Shown in pieces: positions 1-9,064 of a stretch of DNA of 64,000 nt. How positions within the stretch are numbered: the first letter of the stretch is position 1; every line of letters starts with the position of its first letter. The translations under genes were made by a program, and so were the position numbers. This DNA is from Zetaproteobacteria bacterium CG1_02_55_237 (lineage in GTDB: Bacteria; Pseudomonadota; Zetaproteobacteria; Mariprofundales; Mariprofundaceae), in the NCBI GenBank assembly GCA_001871195.1, contig MNXA01000049.1:1-64000 (forward strand), read 5' to 3'. Under the pieces are notes generated by a model. That model saw only the letters and a program-made list of their open reading frames with translations. It had not been told where the DNA came from and searched no databases.

Positions 1-370
1 CACTGTCGTTCGTCTCATCTCTGATTACCTCTCGGGTAATCTTCAGACCGGACAACTTATGAGCTACTGATGAGGACAGGTTATGTGCTGCCGACAAGCC
101 GACGATAAGCGGTTGTTTTCTGCGCGGGTGAAATTACAATGCATGCGCACGCGACAGGAGAGGCCTTTTTTGTATGACTACCAAGTCATCCCCGTTCAAG
201 AAAACAAGCGAAGATACGCAGCTAGAATCTTGCGGCATGCCCCTCTGCCTCCCAAACCGAATAACGCAATACAGCAACCAAGAAACCGACATGCAGCGCG
301 CGGCAGCATGTCCTGATAGTCTGCACAACCGTCGCGAAATGGCTTAAAAGAAAAAACACTGGAGAAATAC
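1..370. other. Non-coding region upstream of ppdK
   Basis: No convincing gene is seen in these 370 bases. A perfect 7-bp hairpin lies at 23-41 (arms GATTACC and GGTAATC, loop of 5). It has no following T-run, so it is not a standard terminator. A 77-codon open frame at 83-316 has basic, low-quality composition and no family resemblance, and I do not call it a gene. The sequence just before ppdK is A-rich and carries its ribosome binding site (GGAG, 8 bases before the ATG). Confidence 0.5.
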
Positions 371-3127
371 ATGTCTAACAAGAAATACGTCTACTCATTC
401 AACGAGGGAGACGGCAAAAACAAAATGCTGCTCGGAGGCAAGGGCGCCAATCTGTGCGAAATGACGCAGATCGGTTTGAATGTGCCACCGGGATTCACCA
501 TCACGACCGAGGCATGCCTGGGCTACATTGAACAGGGCAACAAGATGCCGGACGGCGTTATGGAAGAAGTGAAGGCGCAGATGACCGCGCTTGAAAAGGC
601 AACCGGCAAGATCTTCGGCGATGCGCACAATCCGCTACTGGTTTCGGTTCGCTCAGGCTCGGCCATGTCGATGCCCGGCATGATGGATACCATCCTCAAT
701 CTCGGCATGAACCGCGATACATTGCAGGGCGAAATCGAGCAGACCGGCGACGAGCGTTTTGCCTACGATGCATACCGCCGTTTTATCCAGTTGTTCGGAA
801 AAATCGCTCTCGGCATTGATGATGTGCATTTTGACGAGCCCTTTGAAGCCATCAAGAAGCGCGAAGGTGTTAAGGAAGATGTTGGTCTGAGCACGGAGAA
901 TCTGAAAGAAATTTCCGAGTTATTCCTCGAAGCCGTACATGCCCAGACAGGGCGTGCCTTCCCTGAAGACCCATATGAGCAGCTGGATCTGGCGATCAAG
1001 GCCGTGCTCGGATCCTGGTCGGGCAAGCGTGCCGTCGATTACCGTCGCGAGTTCAACATCACCCCGGATCAGGCCAACGGTACTGCCGTGAATATCTGCA
1101 CCATGGTATTCGGCAATCGCGGCGACGACTGTGCAACCGGCGTGGCTTTCACCCGCAATCCGGGTACCGGCGAGAATATTTTCTACGGTGAATATCTGGT
1201 CAATGCGCAGGGTGAAGATGTGGTTGCAGGCATTCGCACACCCAAGCCGATTGCCCAGATGGCCGATGAAATGCCGGATCTCTATCGCCAGCTTGAAGAG
1301 CTGCGCGCCAAGCTTGAGAGCCACTACTCAGAGATTCAGGATTTCGAGTTCACCATCGAGAAAGGCACGCTTTACTGCCTGCAGACCCGCAATGGCAAGA
1401 TGAACACCCAGGCTATGGTTCGCACCTCGGTTGAACTGGTCGCAGAGGGGCTGATCACTAAGGAGCAGGCCCTGCTGCGCATTGCACCCGAATCTCTGGA
1501 GCAGATGCTGTTCCCGCGTCTTGATCCGACTGCCAAGGTTGAGTCTCTGGCAACCGGCCTGCCGGCCAGCCCCGGTGCTGCCTGCGGCCATGTTGTTTTC
1601 GATGCCGATCGTGCAGTGGCCCAGAAAGCCGCCAATGGCAAACCGCTGATCCTGTTGCGCGAAGAGACCAAGCCTGAAGATATTCACGGCTTCTTCGTCT
1701 CCGAAGCAATTCTCACCTCACGTGGCGGCAAAACCAGCCATGCTGCAGTGGTTGCGCGCGGCATGGGCAAACCCTGTGTGGCAGGTGCCGACGGTATTGA
1801 AGTGGATGTGATGGCCCGCCGCGCACATATCGGTGATGTGGTCATTAAAGAGGGCGATATCATCACCCTTGATGGCACCACCGGTAATGTCTATCTGGGT
1901 GCGGTTCCGACCGTTGAGGCCGAGTTCTCCGAAGAGCTTAAGACCCTGTTGTCGTGGGCTGATGAACGTGCCCGCCTGAAGGTCATGGCCAATGCCGATG
2001 TGCCGGAAGATGCCGAACGCGCACTGAAGTATGGTGCCATGGGTATCGGCCTGTGCCGTACAGAGCGCATGTTCAATGCTGCTGAACGTCTGCCCATCGT
2101 GCTGGAGATGATTGTTTCCGAGACCCTTGAACAGCGTCAGGATGCGCTCGACAGGTTGCTGCCGATTCAGCGTCAGGACTTCATTGATCTGTTCACCGTC
2201 ATGTCGCCGAATCCTGTGACGGTGCGCCTGCTTGATCCGCCAATTCACGAGTTCCTGCCGTCAGAGAATCAGTTGATTGATGATCTGGTGCAACTCAGAC
2301 ATCTGAAGGACACCATGCGCGGCACCGAGGTGCTTTCTTCAACCCTGAGCCTGCTCTCCAACAGAAATACGAATAAGACGAAGATTGAGCAACTGGCCGA
2401 CTCGGCACTGGTTGATGAAGCCATCGAGAAGAAGGAAGCGATTCTGAAGAAGGTTCGCGCCCTGTTCGAAGTCAACCCGATGCTCGGTCATCGCGGCGTA
2501 CGTCTGGGTATTACCTTCCCGGAAATCTATGCCATGCAGATTCGCGCCGTACTTGAAGCCGCCTGTGCATGCCAGAAGGCAGGCACCGAAGTGCATCCGG
2601 AGATCATGATCCCGCAGGTCTGCACCTCCGAAGAGCTCATTCATATCAAGAAGATTGTCGAGACCATCAAGAAAGAAGTTGAAGCATCGGAAGGCGTCAC
2701 GCCGATCTTCAAGTTCGGCACCATGATGGAAGTCGTTCGCGCCTGCATGCGGGCTGACCAACTGGCAGAAGAAGCAGAATTCTTCAGCTTCGGAACCAAT
2801 GATCTGACCCAGGCGACCTTCTCCTTCTCACGCGAGGATGCCGAGAATAAATTCCTGCCGATGTACAATGAAGTGGGAATCCTTCGTGACAATCCGTTCG
2901 AGGTGCTTGATTCCAACGGTGTCGGTAAGCTCATGGCAATAGCAGTAAAATGGGGCCGTGAAACCAAGCCTGATCTGAAGATCGGCATCTGCGGCGAGCA
3001 TGGCGGTCATCCGGCCTCCATCCGCTTCTGCCACGGCATCGGCCTGACCTATGTGTCCTGTTCCGGTCCGCGCGTACCGATTGCCCGCCTGGCTGCAGCA
3101 CACGCCGTTCTTCTTGAAGGCAAATAG
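371..3127 (+). CDS. ppdK: Pyruvate, phosphate dikinase
   Basis: This 918-residue enzyme interconverts pyruvate, ATP and Pi with PEP, AMP and PPi in the cytoplasm. The N-terminal ATP-grasp part begins with a GGKGANLCEM motif (about residues 18-27). The swivelling phosphohistidine domain has TSRGGKTSHAAV with the catalytic His at 457. The C-terminal PEP/pyruvate barrel carries GICGEHGG (Cys874, matching the general-acid cysteine of the clostridial enzyme) and ends with SCSGPRVPIARL. The length is normal for bacterial PPDK (about 870-920). The start has TGGAG upstream. It stands alone and is followed by a strong terminator. In an autotroph it would serve gluconeogenic PEP formation. A probable PPi-type PEP carboxykinase encoded at 16.5 kb would share its pyrophosphate pool. 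Confidence 0.97.
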   Translation: MSNKKYVYSFNEGDGKNKMLLGGKGANLCEMTQIGLNVPPGFTITTEACLGYIEQGNKMPDGVMEEVKAQMTALEKATGKIFGDAHNPLLVSVRSGSAMSMPGMMDTILNLGMNRDTLQGEIEQTGDERFAYDAYRRFIQLFGKIALGIDDVHFDEPFEAIKKREGVKEDVGLSTENLKEISELFLEAVHAQTGRAFPEDPYEQLDLAIKAVLGSWSGKRAVDYRREFNITPDQANGTAVNICTMVFGNRGDDCATGVAFTRNPGTGENIFYGEYLVNAQGEDVVAGIRTPKPIAQMADEMPDLYRQLEELRAKLESHYSEIQDFEFTIEKGTLYCLQTRNGKMNTQAMVRTSVELVAEGLITKEQALLRIAPESLEQMLFPRLDPTAKVESLATGLPASPGAACGHVVFDADRAVAQKAANGKPLILLREETKPEDIHGFFVSEAILTSRGGKTSHAAVVARGMGKPCVAGADGIEVDVMARRAHIGDVVIKEGDIITLDGTTGNVYLGAVPTVEAEFSEELKTLLSWADERARLKVMANADVPEDAERALKYGAMGIGLCRTERMFNAAERLPIVLEMIVSETLEQRQDALDRLLPIQRQDFIDLFTVMSPNPVTVRLLDPPIHEFLPSENQLIDDLVQLRHLKDTMRGTEVLSSTLSLLSNRNTNKTKIEQLADSALVDEAIEKKEAILKKVRALFEVNPMLGHRGVRLGITFPEIYAMQIRAVLEAACACQKAGTEVHPEIMIPQVCTSEELIHIKKIVETIKKEVEASEGVTPIFKFGTMMEVVRACMRADQLAEEAEFFSFGTNDLTQATFSFSREDAENKFLPMYNEVGILRDNPFEVLDSNGVGKLMAIAVKWGRETKPDLKIGICGEHGGHPASIRFCHGIGLTYVSCSGPRVPIARLAAAHAVLLEGK

Positions 3128-3151
3128 AAGACAGCGCATAAAGCATGAAGT

Positions 3152-3184
3152 GAAAAGGCCCCGAACGGGGCCTTTTCTTTTTTT
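3152..3184 (+). terminator. Rho-independent terminator after ppdK
   Basis: An 11-bp stem GAAAAGGCCCC / GGGGCCTTTTC with a GAAC loop is followed by a run of T. It lies 24 bases after the ppdK stop. The A-rich 5' side means it could also stop the converging gene at 3212-3634. Confidence 0.93.
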
Positions 3185-3196
3185 GCGCAATCCGTT

Positions 3197-3211
3197 TAGG
3201 GCCTGTTAACA
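3197..3211. repeat. 15-bp repeat TAGGGCCTGTTAACA, copy 1
   Basis: The same 15 bases recur exactly at 41926-41940. Both copies lie directly at the 3' end of a gene. Here the repeat abuts the stop codon of the minus-strand gene at 3212-3634. It contains the palindrome TGTTAACA. Confidence 0.6.
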
Positions 3212-3634
3212 CTAATCCCGTTGTGCTGCCTGCCATCCGGTATAGGTGGCTATAAATGCCTCCCTGCCTTCAGTGAGAAAACCCTCGAAATTCCATGTCG
3301 AGCGGCTCAGTTGGTGGCGGAATTCGGGGCGAAAATGATATGTCTGTACCAGTTCGCGCTTGCCGTTGTCGTAGCACGCCGTGACAGGTTTCCTCATATA
3401 CTGTGCGCCCTCGAAGGCATCCAGGCGCGACCACAGATAGGACGGGAAGGTATAAATCAGCCCTTCGACCACGCCGCCCTGCCCCTTTACCAGCCCTGGA
3501 TAGGCCTCGCCGCGCACGCACAGGCAGCGGTAATTCCTGACCCTGCCGGGGACAACAGCGCGGGGAGTCATGCCGCAGACTTTCTCGAAAATCTCCGGGC
3601 ACATCAATGTGCCGTATGCGAATAATTTAGCCAT
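3212..3634 (-). CDS. Gamma-glutamylcyclotransferase-like (AIG2/GGCT fold) protein
   Basis: A 140-residue cytoplasmic protein. The N-terminus has FAYGTL (residues 4-9), the hallmark of the GGCT/AIG2 fold, followed by the glycine- and valine-rich strand of the fold (VKGQGGVVEGLIY) and a LDAFEG segment near residue 75. The Glu in that segment is in the position of the family's catalytic acid. Members of this fold cleave gamma-glutamyl peptides or repair gamma-glutamylamines; the substrate here cannot be told from sequence. The gene converges on ppdK across a shared terminator. A GGGTG lies about 8 bases before the ATG. Confidence 0.8.
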   Translation of the reverse strand: MAKLFAYGTLMCPEIFEKVCGMTPRAVVPGRVRNYRCLCVRGEAYPGLVKGQGGVVEGLIYTFPSYLWSRLDAFEGAQYMRKPVTACYDNGKRELVQTYHFRPEFRHQLSRSTWNFEGFLTEGREAFIATYTGWQAAQRD

Positions 3635-3830
3635 ATCGCGTTCACCCTATGCATGCCGCATTGGTAATCAAACACATATGTTGAAGCGCCCATAAGGACT
3701 GGCGGGGATTGCCATGCTTTGGGAAATAGAACATTCTCAGTCGCTTGTTCCAATGATGAGCCTGCCATATAGCAAGGAAAGGGGGGCCTGCTACATAACA
3801 GGCCATACGCTGAAAATGCGAGGTGTGGGT

Positions 3831-4580
3831 ATGCAGGCACGGTTTTATGTTATTGGTACGGGCGCCTTGCTCATGTCATTGGGCACGCTGACTGAAGCTT
3901 CAGAATCCCTGGGTAACGAAAGAAATGGCCGAGAAATTTACCAAATGGGTAAGGGCGACATCCCGGCCTGTGCCGGTTGCCACGCGGAGGATGGGCTTGG
4001 CCTGGAAGACATGGGAACCCCTCGCCTGGCCTATCAGGTGGACACCTACATCCTCAAACAGCTGACCGACTTTGCCAGCGACAAGCGCCAGGATAATACG
4101 CAGTCGGTGATGAACGATATTGCCAAATCGCTGAGCAAGCAGGATCGCCGGGACGTTGCTACTTACGTGCATTCGTTGAAGACGCCGTTTATCGGTTCCG
4201 ATCTGGAAACATTGCGCGCCGATGGCGTTGATGTCGGAAAACCCTACCAGGGCAAGATGATTGCTGAATATGGAGCGCCGGAGCGTGGTATCCCCGCCTG
4301 CCAGAGCTGCCATGATTTCCATGGACGCAGTGCTGGTCGCATGTATCCGGCCCTCAGCGGACAGCGCTACACCTATCTGAAGCATGAACTGGAGGCCTTT
4401 CGTCTGGGGGCAACAACCTCCTCTGCAAAAGACCCGATGGCACGCGATAATGACTATCATGGGCAGATGCGCTCCGTTGCCGCAAGATTGAGCGATGAGG
4501 ATATTGCCAACGTGGCAGCCTTTCTCACGGTTTCCAGCCCTGTCAGCCCCGGTAATCCACGCTCCCCGCTTCGCGACTAA
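3831..4580 (+). CDS. Dihaem cytochrome c (c4-like), exported
   Basis: A 249-residue periplasmic electron carrier. An N-terminal signal peptide (about residues 1-23, hydrophobic core after MQARF) precedes two cytochrome c domains, with haem motifs CAGCH at 47-51 and CQSCH at 157-161. The duplicated-domain layout and size resemble cytochrome c4. Likely sixth-ligand Met residues are present in each half but were not assigned. The start at 3831 is chosen because GAGGTG lies just upstream and it places the signal peptide at the N-terminus; an in-frame ATG at 3714 would add 39 unlikely residues. A cytochrome b gene converges on it across a shared terminator. In an iron oxidiser such a protein could pass electrons to a terminal oxidase or to the reverse electron chain; that role is inferred. 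Confidence 0.88.
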   Translation: MQARFYVIGTGALLMSLGTLTEASESLGNERNGREIYQMGKGDIPACAGCHAEDGLGLEDMGTPRLAYQVDTYILKQLTDFASDKRQDNTQSVMNDIAKSLSKQDRRDVATYVHSLKTPFIGSDLETLRADGVDVGKPYQGKMIAEYGAPERGIPACQSCHDFHGRSAGRMYPALSGQRYTYLKHELEAFRLGATTSSAKDPMARDNDYHGQMRSVAARLSDEDIANVAAFLTVSSPVSPGNPRSPLRD

Positions 4581-4606
4581 GGCGGAGAATAGTCCATCCC
4601 TAAAGT

Positions 4607-4634
4607 AAAAAGCCCCGCTGATGTGGGGCTTTTT
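4607..4634. terminator. Bidirectional terminator between cytochrome c and cytochrome b genes
   Basis: The inverted repeat AAAAAGCCCC / GGGGCTTTTT has an 8-base loop and is A-rich on one side and T-rich on the other. It lies between the converging genes ending at 4580 (+) and 4665 (-). Confidence 0.9.
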
Positions 4635-4664
4635 ATCATGCTAATCTGATAATGATCTATGCCA

Positions 4665-5384
4665 TCAATGATCTTCCGGCTCTTTGCTCAAGGTCTTGCG
4701 GCCGGAGATCATGGCCGAGACCAGCGAACCCCCTTCCGTGATTTCGGCACGGGCCACGGCAAAAATATGCAGCAGGATCAGGAACATCAGGAAATAGGAG
4801 GTGTAGATATGCACCTCGCCGAACGGCTCCTTGAATGAACCCAGCACTTTCATCTTCGCTGCATCGACAAAGGTTTTGTCGTATGGCTTCAGCGTGGCTG
4901 GATCAACACCCTCGGCAGCCACAAATTCAGCGGCGATAGAGCCAAATGGCGGATAGTAGATATCGGTGCCGGCGCGAATCAGGCCGGTCGCTGCCATGAC
5001 CAGCAGTGAAGCCATGAGCACAGCCACAGCAAGGCGTCCGAGCGGGTTGTGCCCGAGATATTGCTTCGGCTCGCCTGCCTTGATGCTGGCCAGATAGCCC
5101 TTCACCTCAGTCCCGAAGCCCTTGCCGGGAAGCATGCTGCCCCAGCGGGCAAAACGGTTGCCCAGGAAGGCCCAGACGACACGCACAGCCAGATTGAGGA
5201 CAAACACATAGCCAATCAGCACATGAATGGTTTTCAGGGCAATCTTTGCATCAAGGCTTTCGATGCCCATGTCCTTTTTGAACAGCATCATCAGTCCCAT
5301 AAAAATAAGCAGCAGCACAGTGGTGAAATTCACCCAGTGAAAAATACGCGTCGGCGCGTCCCATACCTTGTATTCCTTCAACAT
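4665..5384 (-). CDS. Cytochrome b561/Ni-Fe hydrogenase b-type membrane cytochrome
   Basis: A 239-residue inner-membrane protein. It starts with the typical WDAPTRIFHWVNF segment and has four hydrophobic helices, at about residues 15-35, 50-75, 115-135 and 190-210. His residues in helices 1, 2 and 4 (HW near 16, IHVLIGY near 55, LLHIF near 207) are the expected haem b ligands. A soluble loop lies between helices 3 and 4. Proteins of this family pass electrons between quinones and periplasmic cytochromes or hydrogenases. No hydrogenase gene is nearby, so the partner is unknown; the neighbouring dihaem cytochrome c is a candidate. The ribosome binding site is AGGGAG. Confidence 0.88.
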   Translation of the reverse strand: MLKEYKVWDAPTRIFHWVNFTTVLLLIFMGLMMLFKKDMGIESLDAKIALKTIHVLIGYVFVLNLAVRVVWAFLGNRFARWGSMLPGKGFGTEVKGYLASIKAGEPKQYLGHNPLGRLAVAVLMASLLVMAATGLIRAGTDIYYPPFGSIAAEFVAAEGVDPATLKPYDKTFVDAAKMKVLGSFKEPFGEVHIYTSYFLMFLILLHIFAVARAEITEGGSLVSAMISGRKTLSKEPEDH

Positions 5385-5496
5385 GGCAAACTCCCTTAAT
5401 CGAATTCAAAAACATCGCCTGAACCGGCTAATCACTGTACTTTGTTTATCTTAGCCCAAAATGAAGCATCAGGGCACAAATATCGCTCCCGGCAAT

Positions 5497-5910
5497 CTAT
5501 TCACTGACCTTTTTGCGCAGAGACTTTACCTGGCCACGGATACTCTTGGCCTCCAAGCGCCGTTTTTTCGAGGCCAGAGTCTTGCGTGTCGGCCTTCTCT
5601 TCTTCTGAACAACCATGGCAGCACGGATCAACTCCTGCAGTCGGCTCAAGGCATCCGCCCGGTTCTTCTCCTGACTGCGGTGCTGCTGGGCCTTGATGAT
5701 GATAATGCCATCGGAGCTGATGCGCTGATCGCGCCATTGTAGCAACCTCTCTTTGTATTCATCCGGCAGCGAGGATGCCCGGATATCGAAGCGCAGGTGG
5801 ATGGCACTGGATACCTTGTTCACATTCTGTCCGCCGGCGCCCTGCGCACGGATGGCCTGCATGTCGATTTCCTCGTCGGGAATGGCGACCTGCCCTGAAA
5901 TCTCCAGCAT
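5497..5910 (-). CDS. arfB: Alternative ribosome-rescue factor / peptidyl-tRNA hydrolase
   Basis: A 137-residue class I release-factor-like protein. The catalytic GGQ is at residues 26-28 within [15 protein letters not shown], the signature of ArfB (YaeJ). The C-terminal tail (about 105-137) is very rich in Lys and Arg, as required for insertion into the mRNA channel of stalled ribosomes. No stop-codon recognition domain is present, which separates it from RF1/RF2. It frees ribosomes stuck on non-stop mRNA. It lies 33 bases downstream of the exonuclease gene and is probably cotranscribed with it. Confidence 0.94.
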   Translation of the reverse strand: MLEISGQVAIPDEEIDMQAIRAQGAGGQNVNKVSSAIHLRFDIRASSLPDEYKERLLQWRDQRISSDGIIIIKAQQHRSQEKNRADALSRLQELIRAAMVVQKKRRPTRKTLASKKRRLEAKSIRGQVKSLRKKVSE

Positions 5911-5943
5911 CAGTTTATTTCCGGCATTGGTTTATCTCCAATC

Positions 5944-6861
5944 TCAATCGGCCTCGAACTCCCTGAGCGAATAACGCTCCCTGGCAGTGATTTCCTTGTA
6001 GCTGAAACGGGCCGCTTTCTGCATATAGACCACTTCGCCAAGCCAGCGTTCCTCATCTTCGATCTGTTCCTGACCAACCGCCCTGCTCCACACACCCTTC
6101 TTCTGATTGCCGGGTTCGCCGTAGCAGAAGCCTGGCAGCCAGCGGTAGCCCCGTTCACGCAACACATCCTTCTTCTCAAAGGGGGCATACTCGGCGAAGA
6201 ATCGACGGCTCGTGTCCCGGGCTGAGGTAAGCAGTGCAACCATCGCCTTCTTGTCCGATACGGGCAGCGGCTTGGTCAGCAGGTGTAAGGTGGCCTGCGC
6301 ATCATTCACAGCCCTGTGCCCGTCAAAGAAATAACCGAGCCGGTAGGCAATGTAATCCAGCTTGAGGCTGGAAACATCCTCATCCGCCCAATTGATATCG
6401 AACATGGTGCAGGCCCAGTTGGCCTCGCATGCCATGGGTAAGCGCCGCTCAAGCATCTGGCGGTCGTAGGCGGCATTGTGCGCGATGACGATATCGGCCT
6501 TCTGCAGCCATGCGTTGATTTCATCATCATCCAGACGTTGCCCGGCCAGCATGTCATCGCTGATACCGGTGATTTTTTTGATGATGTCCGTAAGCGGCTT
6601 GCCCGGATCTTCAAACCCGCCGTAGTTGTGCAGAATACGGTAAACCAGTCCAGTCAGGGCATCGTATTCGAAAGCAACAAAACCAAGTTCGATGATTTTA
6701 TCACGCAGCGTATCCAGACCGGTTGCCTCAACATCCAGCACCAGCCCGATACGTGCCGTGGCCGGCACCCCCTGCCAGTAGCGCTCAGGGAAATTCAGTC
6801 GTTCAATCACCCTGAACTTGTCTGATTTCTTCAGATGCTCAAGTGCTTCGATATCGTTCAT
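5944..6861 (-). CDS. DEDDh-family 3'-5' exonuclease (DnaQ-like)
   Basis: A 305-residue protein. The exonuclease domain spans about residues 38-210: motif I LDVEATGLD (Asp43, Glu45), motif II around HNAAYDRQML, and motif III HRAVNDAQATLHLL, which gives the DEDDh set. The C-terminal ~95 residues have a conserved-looking WLPGFCYGEPGNQKKGVW stretch of unknown role. Proteins of this kind act in DNA proofreading or repair, or in RNA trimming. This one is not the replicative epsilon subunit, because the C-terminal extension differs and no clamp-binding motif is obvious. GGGATGG precedes the ATG. Confidence 0.85.
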   Translation of the reverse strand: MNDIEALEHLKKSDKFRVIERLNFPERYWQGVPATARIGLVLDVEATGLDTLRDKIIELGFVAFEYDALTGLVYRILHNYGGFEDPGKPLTDIIKKITGISDDMLAGQRLDDDEINAWLQKADIVIAHNAAYDRQMLERRLPMACEANWACTMFDINWADEDVSSLKLDYIAYRLGYFFDGHRAVNDAQATLHLLTKPLPVSDKKAMVALLTSARDTSRRFFAEYAPFEKKDVLRERGYRWLPGFCYGEPGNQKKGVWSRAVGQEQIEDEERWLGEVVYMQKAARFSYKEITARERYSLREFEAD

Positions 6862-6928
6862 TTCACCATCCCGTCAACCTCTGAATCAGAGCAGAACACT
6901 GCACCCCAAGGGGGTAAAAAAATAGACG

Positions 6929-7891
6929 CTAGGAACTCATTGCATACAACAACAACAGGTAGGCACAAAAACCAGTCAGAAGCAGTGCGCCTTCAATGCG
7001 GTTGATACGTCCCGGGCCATGGAACCCGTAGGCCACAAGAAACAATACAACCGTAAACGCAAACATTACAGGCATATCGCGGTACAAGGCCTCAACATCA
7101 AACGCCTGTGGAGCAATCAGAGCCGGCACACTCAGAACGGCAAGGATATTCATCATATTGGAACCAACCACATTGCCAATCGCGATATCGTGCTCCTTTT
7201 TCAATGCGCTTACGATGGATGCCATCAATTCCGGCAGGCTTGTACCGACAGCCACAATGGTCAGCCCGATCACCAGATCACTTACACCAAATTCATGCGC
7301 GATATTCACAGCTCCCCAAACAACAAGCCGGGAACTCGCGATAAGAAGCGCCAAACCTACAACAAACCATACAACAGATTTCTGTATGGACTGGCTGGCC
7401 GGAAGCGCTTCGGAAAATTCATCTTGCAAAGCATCCTTCCGTTCGCGAAACCCCAGGAGAGAAAGCCACCACAACAGCATCACCAGCCCACATATCAGCA
7501 CCAGACCATCGAGACGGCTGAGCTCCCCATCGAGCATGAGACCCAAAGCCAGAAGCATGACAAGAAACAGAATGGGAATTTCACGTCTGATGATCTGTGA
7601 ATGGACAGAAAGTGGTACGACCAGTGCTGTAAGGCCTAGAACCAGACCAATATTGGCGATGTTGGAACCGATCGCATTACCAATAGCCAAACCGGGGGTG
7701 CCATCCATTGCCGCCAGAATGGCAACCACAATCTCGGGAGATGACGTACCAAGGCTGACAATGGTCAGGCCGATAATCATCGGAGGAACACCAAGTATGC
7801 TTGCAATGCAAGATGCCGCATCCACAAAGCGATCCGCCGACCAGGCCAGCAACAGAAAACCGATGACAACGGCGAGGCAGAAAAGAATCAT
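6929..7891 (-). CDS. Ca2+/Na+ exchanger, CaCA family (YrbG-like)
   Basis: A 320-residue inner-membrane antiporter with about ten helices. It has the two inverted alpha repeats of the CaCA superfamily: SLGTSSPE with GNAIGSNIANIGLV in the first half and AVGTSLPELMAS with GNVVGSNMMNILAV in the second. The acidic loop (RKDALQDEFSEALPASQ) separates the halves. The start is set at 7891 because that ATG overlaps the stop of the upstream methyltransferase gene as ATGA, implying translational coupling. A longer frame to 7951 exists but lies wholly inside the methyltransferase gene. The likely role is export of Ca2+ or exchange with Na+ or H+. Confidence 0.9.
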   Translation of the reverse strand: MILFCLAVVIGFLLLAWSADRFVDAASCIASILGVPPMIIGLTIVSLGTSSPEIVVAILAAMDGTPGLAIGNAIGSNIANIGLVLGLTALVVPLSVHSQIIRREIPILFLVMLLALGLMLDGELSRLDGLVLICGLVMLLWWLSLLGFRERKDALQDEFSEALPASQSIQKSVVWFVVGLALLIASSRLVVWGAVNIAHEFGVSDLVIGLTIVAVGTSLPELMASIVSALKKEHDIAIGNVVGSNMMNILAVLSVPALIAPQAFDVEALYRDMPVMFAFTVVLFLVAYGFHGPGRINRIEGALLLTGFCAYLLLLYAMSS

Positions 7892-8502
7892 GCAGACTTG
7901 CGCATATAGATAGTAAAATCGTTCTCCAGATAATCGGTACGACAACGGCAATCGGGGCTGATTTCACGGCAGAACGCCAGCATCTCTTCAGGCTCGAAAG
8001 CCACCAGATCGTGCAGTTCCGGCATATTCCGGCAGCTTGCGTTGAGCATATTGAAGGCAAGGCCATGACGACACAACTCGTACATCCGCGCAATTACCCG
8101 CCGGGCATATTCCCCACCGTCATTCAGTTGCCAGTTCAGCGTGCCGGATAGCACCAGCCAATCGAAGGACGCGGGCGCAAACTCAAAATCGAACAATTCA
8201 CCGCACAGCAGGACTGCTTTGGGGTGCATTTTTTCTGCTGCGCTTATCATCTCCGGCGACAGATCCAGTCCGGTGTAAACCACCGGAATATTGTGGCCCA
8301 GCAGCCAGCTTTGCAGATCGGCAAAGCCGCAACCGACATCGAGCAAGGAATCCCCGGCGGCAATACCGATTTCACTGATCACCTTGAAACGGATTTTCTG
8401 CAGGCCACGTGAAGTCCAGAACAGGGCATGCGGAGAATAACCATGCAGGGCAATGCTTCCGTGGTGCCTTTCAATCAGGAACTGCCTTTGCTCTGCATCC
8501 AT
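7888..8502 (-). CDS. SAM-dependent class I methyltransferase, paralogue 1
   Basis: A 204-residue Rossmann methyltransferase. It has LLDVGCGFADLQSWL (motif I, about residues 54-68) and a second acidic strand TGLDLSPEM for ribose binding. It is clearly paralogous to the protein at 9065-9664: both share RHHGS/RHRDS, HGYSPHALFW/HGYHPNALYW, the DxSFDWxxLSGxLN segment and the FTIxMR C-terminus. The two genes flank the cytosine deaminase gene. The substrate is unknown. The gene is coupled by an ATGA overlap to the cation exchanger downstream. Confidence 0.82.
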   Translation of the reverse strand: MDAEQRQFLIERHHGSIALHGYSPHALFWTSRGLQKIRFKVISEIGIAAGDSLLDVGCGFADLQSWLLGHNIPVVYTGLDLSPEMISAAEKMHPKAVLLCGELFDFEFAPASFDWLVLSGTLNWQLNDGGEYARRVIARMYELCRHGLAFNMLNASCRNMPELHDLVAFEPEEMLAFCREISPDCRCRTDYLENDFTIYMRKSA

Positions 8503-8610
8503 AGATGCCGCATCTTACAGCAATGAATATTCCCTGCATGTTGAAACATGCAGCAAACAGGGCCACGCTATGACAGGCAGCAGCTATTCGTGTTTCATAA
8601 GGATGGAGAT

Positions 8611-9048
8611 ATGGACAGATTTCTACAGGCAGCTATCGAGGAAGCGAAAAAGGGTCTGGCCGAGGGTGGTATTCCCATCGGCTCGGTACTGGTGATCGAC
8701 GGGAAAATCGTCGGGCGCGGCCACAACCGTCGGGTGCAGAAAGGCAGCCCCGTACTGCATGCGGAAATGGACTGTCTGGAAAATGCCGGTCGCCTGAAGG
8801 CCACCGATTATCAAAAGGCCACCCTGTACTCAACCCTGTCCCCCTGCGATATGTGCAGCGGTGCAGCCCTGCTCTACGGTATCCCCAGGGTGGTCTTGGG
8901 TGAGAACCGCACCTTCAAGGGCCCTGAGGAGTATGTGCGCTCACGCGGCGTGGAGGTGGTGAATGCAGACAGCGAGGAGTGCTACCGGCTGATGCAGGAC
9001 TTTATCGCCAACAGTCCCGAGTTGTGGAACGAGGATATCGGCGAATAG
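8611..9048 (+). CDS. Cytosine deaminase, yeast Fcy1 type
   Basis: A 145-residue zinc deaminase. Zinc and catalytic residues are visible as HAE (His50, Glu52) and PCDMC (Cys79, Cys82). Unlike bacterial CodA (an amidohydrolase) or ordinary tRNA adenosine deaminases, it follows fungal Fcy1 closely: EGGIPIGSVL, GRGHNRRVQKGS, LSPCDMCSGA, YGIPRVVLGEN and a C-terminal W-x-EDIGE. The homodimer would convert cytosine to uracil plus ammonia for pyrimidine salvage. The start at 8611 has AAGGATGGAG upstream; an earlier in-frame ATG at 8548 would add 21 non-conserved residues. Similarity to Fcy1 is judged from memory of that sequence. Confidence 0.85.
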   Translation: MDRFLQAAIEEAKKGLAEGGIPIGSVLVIDGKIVGRGHNRRVQKGSPVLHAEMDCLENAGRLKATDYQKATLYSTLSPCDMCSGAALLYGIPRVVLGENRTFKGPEEYVRSRGVEVVNADSEECYRLMQDFIANSPELWNEDIGE

Positions 9049-9064
9049 TCAGACCGGCGAAAAC

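Noticed and set aside
67-73. CTGATGA, the core motif of a hammerhead ribozyme
   Set aside because: No partnered stem II, GAA or third core strand can be placed around it; chance occurrence.
83-316. 77-codon frame upstream of ppdK
   Set aside because: No ribosome binding site, odd composition and no similarity that I can see.
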